From Caenispirillum salinarum_A (GTDB lineage: Bacteria; Pseudomonadota; Alphaproteobacteria; Rhodospirillales; Rhodospirillaceae): a stretch of DNA of 64,000 nucleotides. Below the pieces are notes generated by a model. That model ran no database searches. It had not been told where the DNA came from and saw nothing but the letters and a program-made list of their open reading frames with translations. Position 1 is the first letter of the stretch. Each line of letters opens with the position of its first letter. The position numbers and the translations under genes were made by a program. Below are positions 56,183 through 63,394 of this stretch, piece after piece. The stretch spans positions 2,046,001-2,110,000 of the forward strand of contig NZ_CP085224.1 of NCBI RefSeq assembly GCF_044803115.1. The letters run 5' to 3'.

Positions 56183-56276
56183 GGGGCGGCCCCCGCGTGA
56201 TCCGGGGCCCCTGCCAGTGGTGGGGGCGCCGGCTTTGCGTTATATTGTGGTGCTGAGAAACACGCGGTGACGAGCC

Positions 56277-56579
56277 ATGCGCCTGAACGAGCAGGAAAAG
56301 CGGATCATTCTGGAGACCAGCCGGGAGTTCTTCGGCCCCGATGTCATCGTGCGCCTGTTCGGCTCCCGAACGGACGACAGCCGGACGGGCGGAGACATCG
56401 ACCTTCACCTTACGGTCGATCCCGAACGCGGCGCGGTTCGGCAGCAGATTCAGTTCGCGGCCCAGGTCGAAATGCGGCTTGGGACCGAGGATCAGGTGGA
56501 CGTGGTGGTGCACCGGCGCAATGACCCCCTGCGCCTCGTGGATCGCATCGCAACGGATCGGGGTGTGCTTCTCCAGTGA
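56277..56579 (+). CDS. MNT-type nucleotidyltransferase antitoxin
   Basis: The 100-residue minimal nucleotidyltransferase has the catalytic G-S-x9-D-x-D motif (Gly29-Ser30, Asp40, Asp42: GSRTDDSRTGGDID). In HEPN/MNT modules such proteins act as antitoxins that adenylylate the HEPN toxin. It overlaps the HEPN gene (GTGA). A TATATT sequence (56241-56246) just upstream could be its -10 element. Base composition is somewhat less GC-rich than in neighbouring genes, as is common for mobile toxin-antitoxin units. Confidence 0.85.
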   Translation: MRLNEQEKRIILETSREFFGPDVIVRLFGSRTDDSRTGGDIDLHLTVDPERGAVRQQIQFAAQVEMRLGTEDQVDVVVHRRNDPLRLVDRIATDRGVLLQ

Positions 56580-57040
56580 TTACCGACCAGGAAATCGCAC
56601 GCGGCCTCGTGGACGTTACCGATCGCGCGGTGCGGGCGTTACGCGTCTCGCTCGATCACCTGGCGCCGCGTGTGCCCGTGTCTTGCGACGATCTGGCGGC
56701 GGATGAGCGTTTGACGATGGATATCGACGCCTTCGCCATCCGCTTTACGCGGCTACAGGACATGATCGGCAAGCACATCTTCAGGACCGTGCTGCTGGTC
56801 GATGAGGTACGGTATCCCGACAAGTCGGCGGAACTGCTTGCGATGATGGAGGAGCGTCAGCTTGTCAGCGTCGAGCGCTGGATGTTGATCCGCCGGGCAC
56901 GGAACGGCCTCACGCATGATTACCCGAACGACCTGGCCAAATCCGCGCTGCTGTTGAGCGACTCGGTCACCCTCGCGCAAGAGATGCTCGCCGTCTACGA
57001 CCGCGTCCGCGGCTATATCCTGGCCCGCGCGCGGGACTGA
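56576..57040 (+). CDS. HEPN-domain toxin (HepT-like)
   Basis: The 154-residue helical protein has the HEPN RNase motif R-x4-H-x-Y exactly (Arg109, His114, Tyr116 in RNGLTHDY). HEPN toxins of this type cleave RNA and are neutralised by the paired MNT protein through AMPylation near this motif. The GTG start overlaps the antitoxin stop codon, the usual coupled arrangement. The N-terminal half (ALRVSLDHLAPRVPVSC) is longer than in minimal HepT proteins. Confidence 0.85.
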   Translation: MITDQEIARGLVDVTDRAVRALRVSLDHLAPRVPVSCDDLAADERLTMDIDAFAIRFTRLQDMIGKHIFRTVLLVDEVRYPDKSAELLAMMEERQLVSVERWMLIRRARNGLTHDYPNDLAKSALLLSDSVTLAQEMLAVYDRVRGYILARARD

Positions 57041-57108
57041 CCCTTCCCCCTCTGCCTCCACCGCGCTACCCTCCCGCCAGCGAATCCCAGCCGGCAGGAG
57101 TTGTGCCC

Positions 57109-58647
57109 GTGTCGCACGCCCCCGACACCCAGTCCGACGTCATCGCCTTCCTCTCCGATCCCGCCACCCACGGTGGGCAGAAGCCGGAGCGGATCGATAC
57201 TCATATCTCCACCATCTTCCTGGCCGGCGAGACCGTCTACAAGCTCAAGAAGGCGGTCACGCTGTCCTTCGTGGACTTCGCGCCCCTGGAGAACCGCAAG
57301 GCCGCCTGCGACACCGAACTGCGCGTCAACCAGGTCGGCGCGCCCGGCATCTATCAGGCCGTCGACGCCATCACCCGCGAGCCCGGCGGCGGCCTCGCCT
57401 TCAACGGCGACGGCGAGGCGGTGGACTACGTCGTGCGCATGACCCGCTTCGACCAGTCCACCCTGTTCGACCGCATGGCGGCCGACGGCAAGCTCAACCG
57501 CAAGCTCATGCAGCGGGCCGCCCACCTGGCCGCCGACCTGCACGACAAGGCCGAGCCGCGCCAGGATTTCGGCGGGGCGGAGGCGCTGCGCTCCACCGTG
57601 CTGGGCAACCGCGAGGCCTTCCGTCCCAACGTGCCCGATGTTATCGACGAACAGGCGCTGGAGGCCCTGACGGATGCCTCCCTCAAGGCCGTCGAGCGCC
57701 ATGCTGCGATGCTGGATGAGCGCCGCGACCAGGGCTGCGTGCGGCGCTGCCATGGCGACCTGCACCTGCGCAACATGGCCCTGCACGAGGGCGCGCCCAT
57801 CCTGTTCGACGCCATCGAGTTCAACGACGCCTTCGCCGTCATCGACACGCTCTATGACCTGTCGTTCCTGCTCATGGACCTGGACGACCGGGGCCATCGG
57901 CGCCTCGCCAACATCGTGCTGAACGCCTACGGCGAGAAACGGCCGGAGGTGGAGGGGCTGGCGCTGTTGCCGCTCATGATGTCCCTGCGCGCCGCCATCC
58001 GCTCGCACGTCGCGGCCGCCGCCGCCGGGCAGCAGCAGGACAAGGCCGGCGCCGAGGCCATGCGCGGGGAGGCGCGCCGCCTGTTCCGGCGCGCCTCCGA
58101 CTACCTGGACCCGCCGCCGCCGTCGCTATTGGCGGTCGGCGGGCTGTCGGGCTCGGGCAAGAGCCGCATGGGGCGGGAACTGGCGCCGTTCCTGGGTGCG
58201 GCGCCGGGGGCGGCGGTGTTCCGCACCGACGTGCTGCGCAAGCAACTGGCCGGCGTCGACCCCTACGACCGCCTGCCGCCCGACGCCTACAGCAAGGAGA
58301 TGTCGGCGCGCACCTACGAAACGCTCTTCGACCACGCCCGCCGCGCGCTCGCCGCCGGCCATTCGGTGGTCGCCGACGCCGTTTTCGCCAAGCCGGAGGA
58401 GCGCGCCGCCGCCGAGCAGGTGGCGAAGGAGGCCGGCGTGCCCTTCACCGGGCTGTGGCTGGAGGCCCCGCCGGAGGTGGCGCGGGCGCGGGTGACGGAC
58501 CGCAGGGGCAATGTCTCGGACGCCACGGCCTCGGTTCTGGAAAAGCAGTTGGAATACGACCTCGGCACAATCACCTGGACCCGTATCGACACCGCCCGTC
58601 CCAAGGACGAGGCATTGATGGCCGGGCGCGCGGTGCTGGGGGTGTAG
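57109..58647 (+). CDS. APH-like kinase / P-loop ATPase fusion protein
   Basis: This 512-residue two-domain protein has an N-terminal aminoglycoside-phosphotransferase-like domain with CHGDLHLRN at 214-222 and the metal region FDAIEFND. A C-terminal zeta-toxin/gluconokinase-like P-loop domain follows, with GGLSGSGKS at 344-352. The combination is widespread in proteobacteria as an uncharacterised kinase family. GTG at 57109 is eight bases from AGGAG; the GTG at 57103 is too close. No partner gene is evident. Confidence 0.85.
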   Translation: MSHAPDTQSDVIAFLSDPATHGGQKPERIDTHISTIFLAGETVYKLKKAVTLSFVDFAPLENRKAACDTELRVNQVGAPGIYQAVDAITREPGGGLAFNGDGEAVDYVVRMTRFDQSTLFDRMAADGKLNRKLMQRAAHLAADLHDKAEPRQDFGGAEALRSTVLGNREAFRPNVPDVIDEQALEALTDASLKAVERHAAMLDERRDQGCVRRCHGDLHLRNMALHEGAPILFDAIEFNDAFAVIDTLYDLSFLLMDLDDRGHRRLANIVLNAYGEKRPEVEGLALLPLMMSLRAAIRSHVAAAAAGQQQDKAGAEAMRGEARRLFRRASDYLDPPPPSLLAVGGLSGSGKSRMGRELAPFLGAAPGAAVFRTDVLRKQLAGVDPYDRLPPDAYSKEMSARTYETLFDHARRALAAGHSVVADAVFAKPEERAAAEQVAKEAGVPFTGLWLEAPPEVARARVTDRRGNVSDATASVLEKQLEYDLGTITWTRIDTARPKDEALMAGRAVLGV

Positions 58648-58784
58648 CCCCTCGGTTTGCCGCAGCTGTCCGGAACGGCCCTTTTCCCGCGCCGCGATAG
58701 GGGGCATACTTCAAGGAATACAGACCGTTGCGGGGCGGTTCCTCATGGCACGCCGCGTCGCCCCAACCGCAGGAGGATCGCACC

Positions 58785-59651
58785 ATGCCCGGGATCAAGA
58801 CCATCCTGGCCGTCGTCGGGGACGCCGAGGCCGGCCGTGTGCCCATGGAGACGGCCTTCGTCGTCGCCCGCGGTCTTTCGGCCCACGTCCAGGTCATGCA
58901 CGTCCGGCCCGATCCGGCGCAGTCGGTGCCGCTGGTGGGCGAGGCCATGTCGGGCGCCATGGTCGACGAGATGATGCAGGTGGCCGAGCGCGAGGGCAAA
59001 AACCGCGCCCAGGCAACCCGCGCCATGTTCGACGATTATTGCGGCCGCTATGCCGTGCCGGTGAACGTGGAGCCGCCGGGCCTTCCGGAAATGTCTGCCG
59101 AGTACCGCGAGGAAACGGGCGCCGAGGACGAGGTGGTCGCCACGGCCGGGCGCGTGGCGGATCTGGTCGTGGTTGGCCGCGGCGGCGAGGAAAGCGAGCC
59201 CTCGGCCATGGTCACCCTGCACTCGGCGCTCATGGAAAGCGGCCGCTGCGTGCTTCTGGCGCCGTCCGAAACGCCGTCCGTCGTCGGCGGGCACATCGCC
59301 ATCGCCTGGAACGGCAGCGCCGAGGCCGCGCGTGCCGTCGCCGGCGCCATGTCGTTGCTGACCCAGGCCAAGACCGTGACGCTGCTGGTGGTGGAGCGCG
59401 GCGGCGAGGGCGCCGGGCCGCAGGACCTGGTCTCGCACCTGGCCTGGCACGAGGTGCCGGTGCACGTCCGCCACGTCCACGGAGAGGGCGCCAGCGTCGG
59501 CTCCATGCTGCTGAAGACCAGCGAGGAGGTCGGCGCCGATCTGCTGGTGATGGGCGCCTACACGCACTCGCGCCTGCGCCAGTTGTTCATCGGCGGCGTG
59601 ACGCGGCACGTTCTGGAGTATGCCAAACTGCCCGTCCTTCTGTCGCACTGA
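58785..59651 (+). CDS. tandem universal stress protein (UspA family)
   Basis: The 288-residue protein has two Usp domains, residues about 3-155 and 158-288. The second has the better nucleotide-binding-like pattern LVMGAYTHSRLRQLFIGGVTRHVL. AGGAGG is upstream of the ATG at 58785. Tandem Usp proteins are often induced by oxygen limitation or stress; no regulatory site was recognised here. A LysE gene follows after 11 bases. Confidence 0.87.
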   Translation: MPGIKTILAVVGDAEAGRVPMETAFVVARGLSAHVQVMHVRPDPAQSVPLVGEAMSGAMVDEMMQVAEREGKNRAQATRAMFDDYCGRYAVPVNVEPPGLPEMSAEYREETGAEDEVVATAGRVADLVVVGRGGEESEPSAMVTLHSALMESGRCVLLAPSETPSVVGGHIAIAWNGSAEAARAVAGAMSLLTQAKTVTLLVVERGGEGAGPQDLVSHLAWHEVPVHVRHVHGEGASVGSMLLKTSEEVGADLLVMGAYTHSRLRQLFIGGVTRHVLEYAKLPVLLSH

Positions 59652-59662
59652 CGGAGCCCTGA

Positions 59663-60343
59663 GTGCTCGAAACCCTTCTTCCGGTCGCCCCGCACACGCT
59701 CGCGCTGTTCGTGGCGGCCAGCCTGGCGCTGAACGTCACGCCCGGGCCGGACATGATGTACGTCCTGGCCAACGGCCTGCGCGGCGGCCTGCGCGGCGGC
59801 ATCGCCGCCGACCTGGGGATCACGCTGGGCGCGGCCGGGCATGTGCTGCTGGCGGCCCTCGGCCTGACGGCGCTGCTGGCCGCGGCGCCGGTGGCGCTGG
59901 ATGCCGTTCGCATCGCCGGCGCCCTTTACCTGCTGTGGCTGGGGTGGAAGGCGCTCAGCGGGCCGTCGCCGCTGGGTAAGGCCATGGCCGACACCGCCGA
60001 GGCCGCCGGCCGGGGCGAGCGCAAGGGCAGAGTGGTGCGCGACGGCTTCGTCACCTGCCTGCTCAATCCAAAGGTGGGATTGTTCTTCATCGCCTTCCTG
60101 CCGCAGTTCGTCGACCGGACCGACGCCGCCAATCCGGTGACGGCGCAGATCCTGTTCCTGGGCGGCACCTTCCTGGTGACCAGTTTCGTGACGCTCGCGC
60201 CGGTGGCTGCGGCCGGCGGCGCGATGACCCGGCTTTTGCGCCGGCTGCCCTGGGCGGCCGGCGCGCTGGGGAAGGTGTCGGGCGCGATCTTCATCGGCCT
60301 GGCGGTGCGGCTGCTGGTAATGGACAGCCGCCCCAGCCAGTAA
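59663..60343 (+). CDS. LysE/RhtB-family exporter
   Basis: The 226-residue membrane protein has about six helices and the LysE signature NVTPGPDMMYVLANGLRGG near the N-terminus, plus the basic central loop (GRGERKGRVVRDGFVTCLLNPKVGLFFIAFLPQFV). It exports amino acids or related metabolites. The GTG start at 59663 is preceded by GGAG. It converges with the BLUF gene only six bases later. Confidence 0.87.
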   Translation: MLETLLPVAPHTLALFVAASLALNVTPGPDMMYVLANGLRGGLRGGIAADLGITLGAAGHVLLAALGLTALLAAAPVALDAVRIAGALYLLWLGWKALSGPSPLGKAMADTAEAAGRGERKGRVVRDGFVTCLLNPKVGLFFIAFLPQFVDRTDAANPVTAQILFLGGTFLVTSFVTLAPVAAAGGAMTRLLRRLPWAAGALGKVSGAIFIGLAVRLLVMDSRPSQ

Positions 60344-60349
60344 CGGCCG

Positions 60350-60817
60350 TCAGGACACGCCGGACTTGCGCTCGGCCTCGAAGGCCTTGAGGTCCTGGGC
60401 CAGTGCCACGACCGTGGCGGCGTTCAGCTTCGTCGGGTCGACGGCGCCGGCGATGCCGTGGTTCAGGAAGATTTCCTGCATCTCCGGCGAGCGCATGGTG
60501 CCGCCCATGGACCAGTCGGCAAAGCGCCGCTCGGAAATCGGCCCCTTCTTCATCAGCGTCACCTCGCCGTGCCGGCTGTCCTTGGCGATGCGGTCATAGG
60601 TCCGGGTGATGGCGGTGGCGTCGCCCTCCAGCACCTGCAGGAACCACGTCTTGTCGAAGATCAGCGCGCCGGTGATGTCGTCGCGGGCGTTGTTCTTCTG
60701 CGAGACGGAAACGATGTCGCGCAGGCTTTGCAGCATGGTCCGCGTGTCCCCGCCGACCGTGTTGCGGCTGTAGTAGACGATCTGATGAAGATTCAAGGCT
60801 GCCTCCCGTTTTGGCAT
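60350..60817 (-). CDS. BLUF-domain blue-light photoreceptor
   Basis: This 155-residue protein is a stand-alone BLUF domain binding FAD. It has the photoactive Tyr in LHQIVYYSRN, the FAD-contacting Asn in KNNARDDITGALIF, the Gln in FLQVLEG and a Trp in RFADWSMGG. About 50 further residues form a C-terminal cap rather than an enzymatic output. Two starts are possible: ATG at 60817 (weak site) or TTG at 60796 with GGGAGG five bases upstream, giving an N-terminus MNLHQIVYYS like short BLUF proteins. It must signal through a partner, which is not identified. Confidence 0.85.
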   Translation of the reverse strand: MPKREAALNLHQIVYYSRNTVGGDTRTMLQSLRDIVSVSQKNNARDDITGALIFDKTWFLQVLEGDATAITRTYDRIAKDSRHGEVTLMKKGPISERRFADWSMGGTMRSPEMQEIFLNHGIAGAVDPTKLNAATVVALAQDLKAFEAERKSGVS

Positions 60818-60887
60818 GGGTTACACCTTTCGTTACGGCAAGCCTGAGCATGCAGATCAACTATCGTCGGCGCGGCCGGTTCGATCT

Positions 60888-61493
60888 TCAGTCGAACAGG
60901 CCGCCGGGGCCGGCCGGCGCGTCCTCGACGGCGGCAATCGGTCCGTCGTAGGGGCGCAGCAGGTGGGCGACCGCGGCGAAGGGGGCGTCCGACAGCCAGA
61001 GGGCTTCCGCCTCGCGCGGCAGGATCAGCGGCATTCGGTCATGCACATGCGCGATGGGCGGCGACGGGTCGCCGGTGATGATGGTGAAATGCTCGCCTTC
61101 GAACAGGGCCGCAAAGCTGAACAGCGCCACCTCTCCGCGCGGCTCGGGGTCACCCTGGCCCGGTGCGATGGTGTTGCGGTGTTTCGCCTTGCCGTCCTTC
61201 CGCCATTCAAAATACGCGGTCGCCGGCACCAGCACGCGGTTGTCGAGCAGGCGGCGGAAGGTCGGCTTTTCCGCCAGCGTCTCCGACCGCGCATTGATGA
61301 GCGGCTTTCCGTCCTTGCGGCTGGGGATGCCGAAGTGCTTGCGCAGCAGCACGCCGCTGCCGCCCTTCACGACCGGCGCGGCGTCCGTCGGGCGAATTAC
61401 CGGAATGGGCAGGGGACTGCGCGGTGGTGCGGTCAGACCGTAGCGGTGTACCAGGTCCATCGGCGCACAGTTCAGGGCATAGCGGGAGCACAT
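60888..61493 (-). CDS. SOS response-associated peptidase (SRAP/YedK family)
   Basis: The 201-residue SRAP protein would form a thiazolidine DNA-protein crosslink with abasic sites in single-stranded DNA. Catalytic Cys2 (MCSRYA), Asn67/Arg69/Glu71 in INARSET, Glu96 in AYFEW and His151 in HDRMP are all present. The initiator Met must be removed, as in the family. It lies 70 bases upstream of the BLUF gene on the same strand. Confidence 0.9.
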   Translation of the reverse strand: MCSRYALNCAPMDLVHRYGLTAPPRSPLPIPVIRPTDAAPVVKGGSGVLLRKHFGIPSRKDGKPLINARSETLAEKPTFRRLLDNRVLVPATAYFEWRKDGKAKHRNTIAPGQGDPEPRGEVALFSFAALFEGEHFTIITGDPSPPIAHVHDRMPLILPREAEALWLSDAPFAAVAHLLRPYDGPIAAVEDAPAGPGGLFD

Positions 61494-61550
61494 GGGCCGG
61501 AACGATTTTCCTCTGTTGCGGAACAGCCTGTGTTCAGATTACCTAAGCCC

Positions 61551-62291
61551 ATGAGCAGCGACCAGAAGACCGTCGTCATCACCGGTGCCAGCCAGGGCAT
61601 CGGCCAGACCACCGCCCAGCGTTTCATGCAGGAAGGCTGGCGCGTCATCACCTGCGCCCGCCGGGGGCTGCCGGAAGACCTGCCGCGCGAGGACAACTGG
61701 TCCCACCACTTCCAGGTGGACCTGCAAGGGCGTCAGGACGTGCTGGACTTCATCAAGGACGTCCGCGGCATTCTCGACGGTGCGCCGCTGCACGCGCTGG
61801 TGAACAACGCCGGCGTGTCGCCCAAGACGCCCTTCAAGGAGCGCCTCGGCATCCTGAACGGGTCCATCGACGGCTGGCGCGACGTGTTCGAGCTGAACTT
61901 CTTCGCGCCGCTGCGCCTCGGCCGTGGCTTCGCCGGCGACCTGGCGAAATCCAAGGGGGCGGTGGTGAACATCACCTCCATCGCCGGCCACTATGTCCAT
62001 CCCTTCGCCGGCTCGGCCTATTCGACATCGAAGGCCGCGCTGTCGGGCCTGACGCGCGAGATGGCCGCCGAGATGGCGCAGCTTGGCATCCGCGTCAATG
62101 CCGTCGCGCCGGGCGAAATCCAGACGGAGATGATCAGCCCCGAATACGAGGCACTGATCCCCCGCATCCCGCTCGACCGCATGGGCAAGCCCGAGGACGT
62201 GGCGGCGGCGGTATTCCGCCTGTGCACGGACGAATTCAACTACGTCACGGGGACGGAGATCTTCGTCACGGGCGGCCAGCACCTGTATTGA
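61551..62291 (+). CDS. SDR-family oxidoreductase
   Basis: A 246-residue classical SDR with TGASQGIGQT, VNNAGVSPK, a catalytic serine in VNITSIAGH and the YSTSK motif. A C-terminal tail GGQHLY replaces the usual GG-x-x. The substrate is not evident. It is divergent from the SRAP gene with only 57 bases between starts, and the Shine-Dalgarno site is weak. Confidence 0.87.
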   Translation: MSSDQKTVVITGASQGIGQTTAQRFMQEGWRVITCARRGLPEDLPREDNWSHHFQVDLQGRQDVLDFIKDVRGILDGAPLHALVNNAGVSPKTPFKERLGILNGSIDGWRDVFELNFFAPLRLGRGFAGDLAKSKGAVVNITSIAGHYVHPFAGSAYSTSKAALSGLTREMAAEMAQLGIRVNAVAPGEIQTEMISPEYEALIPRIPLDRMGKPEDVAAAVFRLCTDEFNYVTGTEIFVTGGQHLY

Positions 62292-62493
62292 GCGGCAGGA
62301 CGGCGGACGCCGGAGGTGGACCCCGAAGGCAGCAGCCCCCTGCACTGGACTGGCCGTCTTTGCAGTGCCTCTGACCAGCAATCCGGCGATTTCTTGCAGC
62401 CTCGCAGGCTCTAGCCGCGCTCCGGCGCTTGAAGCCGCCTCTTCGGCGCACATTTCCCGATCAGCGACACGTTGACGCATCGGAGATGTGCTC
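62292..62493. other. hairpin-rich intergenic stretch
   Basis: No long gene is supported between the SDR stop and 62722. This part holds several small inverted repeats (GCACTG/CAGTGC at 62342-62347/62363-62368; AGCCT/AGGCT at 62398-62402/62406-62410), which could belong to a 3' UTR or a small RNA. A small ORF and a strong terminator follow. Confidence 0.35.
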
Positions 62494-62637
62494 ATGCCGA
62501 CCGCTTCGACCCCTGTCTTTCGTGAGCCCGCGATGCCGCCTGCCGTCCGGCCCCCGCCCCGGCGCCCGCCCAGGCCGCGCCGCCCGGCCGGCACCATGCT
62601 GGCGATGCTCACCGGCCCGCTGGCCTCGCAGGTCTAG
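62494..62637 (+). CDS. possible 47-residue proline/arginine-rich small protein
   Basis: The ORF starts at ATG 62494 with GGAG nine bases upstream and ends at TAG 28 bases before a strong terminator. The sequence is dominated by Pro and Arg in the middle (residues 15-33) and ends with a short hydrophobic segment (TMLAMLTGPLASQV). No family is recognised. In GC-rich DNA this composition also arises by chance, so it is a weak call supported mainly by position. Confidence 0.3.
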   Translation: MPTASTPVFREPAMPPAVRPPPRRPPRPRRPAGTMLAMLTGPLASQV

Positions 62638-62663
62638 ACCCCCAACCGCGCGAGGCCACGGAA

Positions 62664-62699
62664 AAGGGCGGTTCCCCCGGGGGAACCGCCCTTTCTTTT
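62664..62699 (+). terminator. strong intrinsic terminator
   Basis: GGGCGGTTCCCCC (62666-62678) pairs perfectly with 62679-62691 and is followed by TTTCTTTT. An A-rich stretch upstream means it could also stop transcription of the convergent PadR-like gene on the minus strand. Confidence 0.88.
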
Positions 62700-62721
62700 G
62701 ACGCAAAGCGCACCGGCGCCG

Positions 62722-63267
62722 TCAGACCACCCCGACCTTCGCCCGCAGGCTGTTGAGCCAAGCAATGCGGGCCTCGGCGCGCTGCACTTCGTCGTCCAGC
62801 CAGTCGGCCAGATAGCCGCCTTCGCCCTCCATGGCGTCGCGCAGGTCGATCAGGCGGTTCAGGCCCGTTTCCGAGGTGTCCAGCAGCAGGTCCACCTGCG
62901 CCTTCTGGTCTTCCTTGGCCAGCAGGTGCAGGAAGCGGAACTTCAGCGCCGTGATGAGCTTCGACAGGTCCGACGCCGGCCGCAGGGGCGCGACCATCAG
63001 GTTGCGGAACTCGCGCTGGCCGGCCTCGGTGATGGTCAGTTCGGCGTCTTCCTCCATGCCCTCGCCGCCGACGGAGTCCACCAGTCCCTCGTAGCGCAGA
63101 AGCTCGATGGAGGTGCCCAGCAGGTCGACGCTCGGGCCCGTCAGGCGGCTGATGAAGTGCCGCACGCTGGATGCCAGATCACTATAGCGCATGGGGCCCG
63201 ATGCGATGGTGCCGAGGGCACACAGACGCACCGCCTCGCGCGGGGTCAATGTCTTGTCGGCGAACAT
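62722..63267 (-). CDS. PadR-like winged-helix regulator
   Basis: The 181-residue protein has an N-terminal winged helix (LTPREAVRLCALGTIASGPMRYSDLASSV, then SIELLRYEGLVD and ELTITEAGQREF) and a C-terminal helical domain resembling the PadR effector/dimerisation region. It is probably a repressor of an unknown target or of itself. ATG at 63267 follows AGGAG; an open frame to 63357 lacks a site. Its upstream region has two copies of AGTATACGCG. Confidence 0.7.
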   Translation of the reverse strand: MFADKTLTPREAVRLCALGTIASGPMRYSDLASSVRHFISRLTGPSVDLLGTSIELLRYEGLVDSVGGEGMEEDAELTITEAGQREFRNLMVAPLRPASDLSKLITALKFRFLHLLAKEDQKAQVDLLLDTSETGLNRLIDLRDAMEGEGGYLADWLDDEVQRAEARIAWLNSLRAKVGVV

Positions 63268-63320
63268 GGATCGGTCTCCTGGTCCGGGGTGGAGGCGGGC
63301 GAATTGCGAATCTTTCTCAA

Positions 63321-63377
63321 AGTATACGCGGCTTGGCGCCGATGTCCAATGCCGCATTCGCCTTGATAGTATACGCG
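63321..63377 (-). promoter_or_regulatory. duplicated AGTATACGCG motif, promoter/operator candidate of the PadR-like gene
   Basis: AGTATACGCG occurs at 63321-63330 and 63368-63377. Read on the minus strand each gives TATACT, close to a -10 hexamer. The downstream one is 17 bases from TTGGAC (63349-63344), a weak -35. The identical repeats could also be regulator sites. Confidence 0.45.
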
Positions 63378-63394
63378 CGCCGGACGGGACCGGA

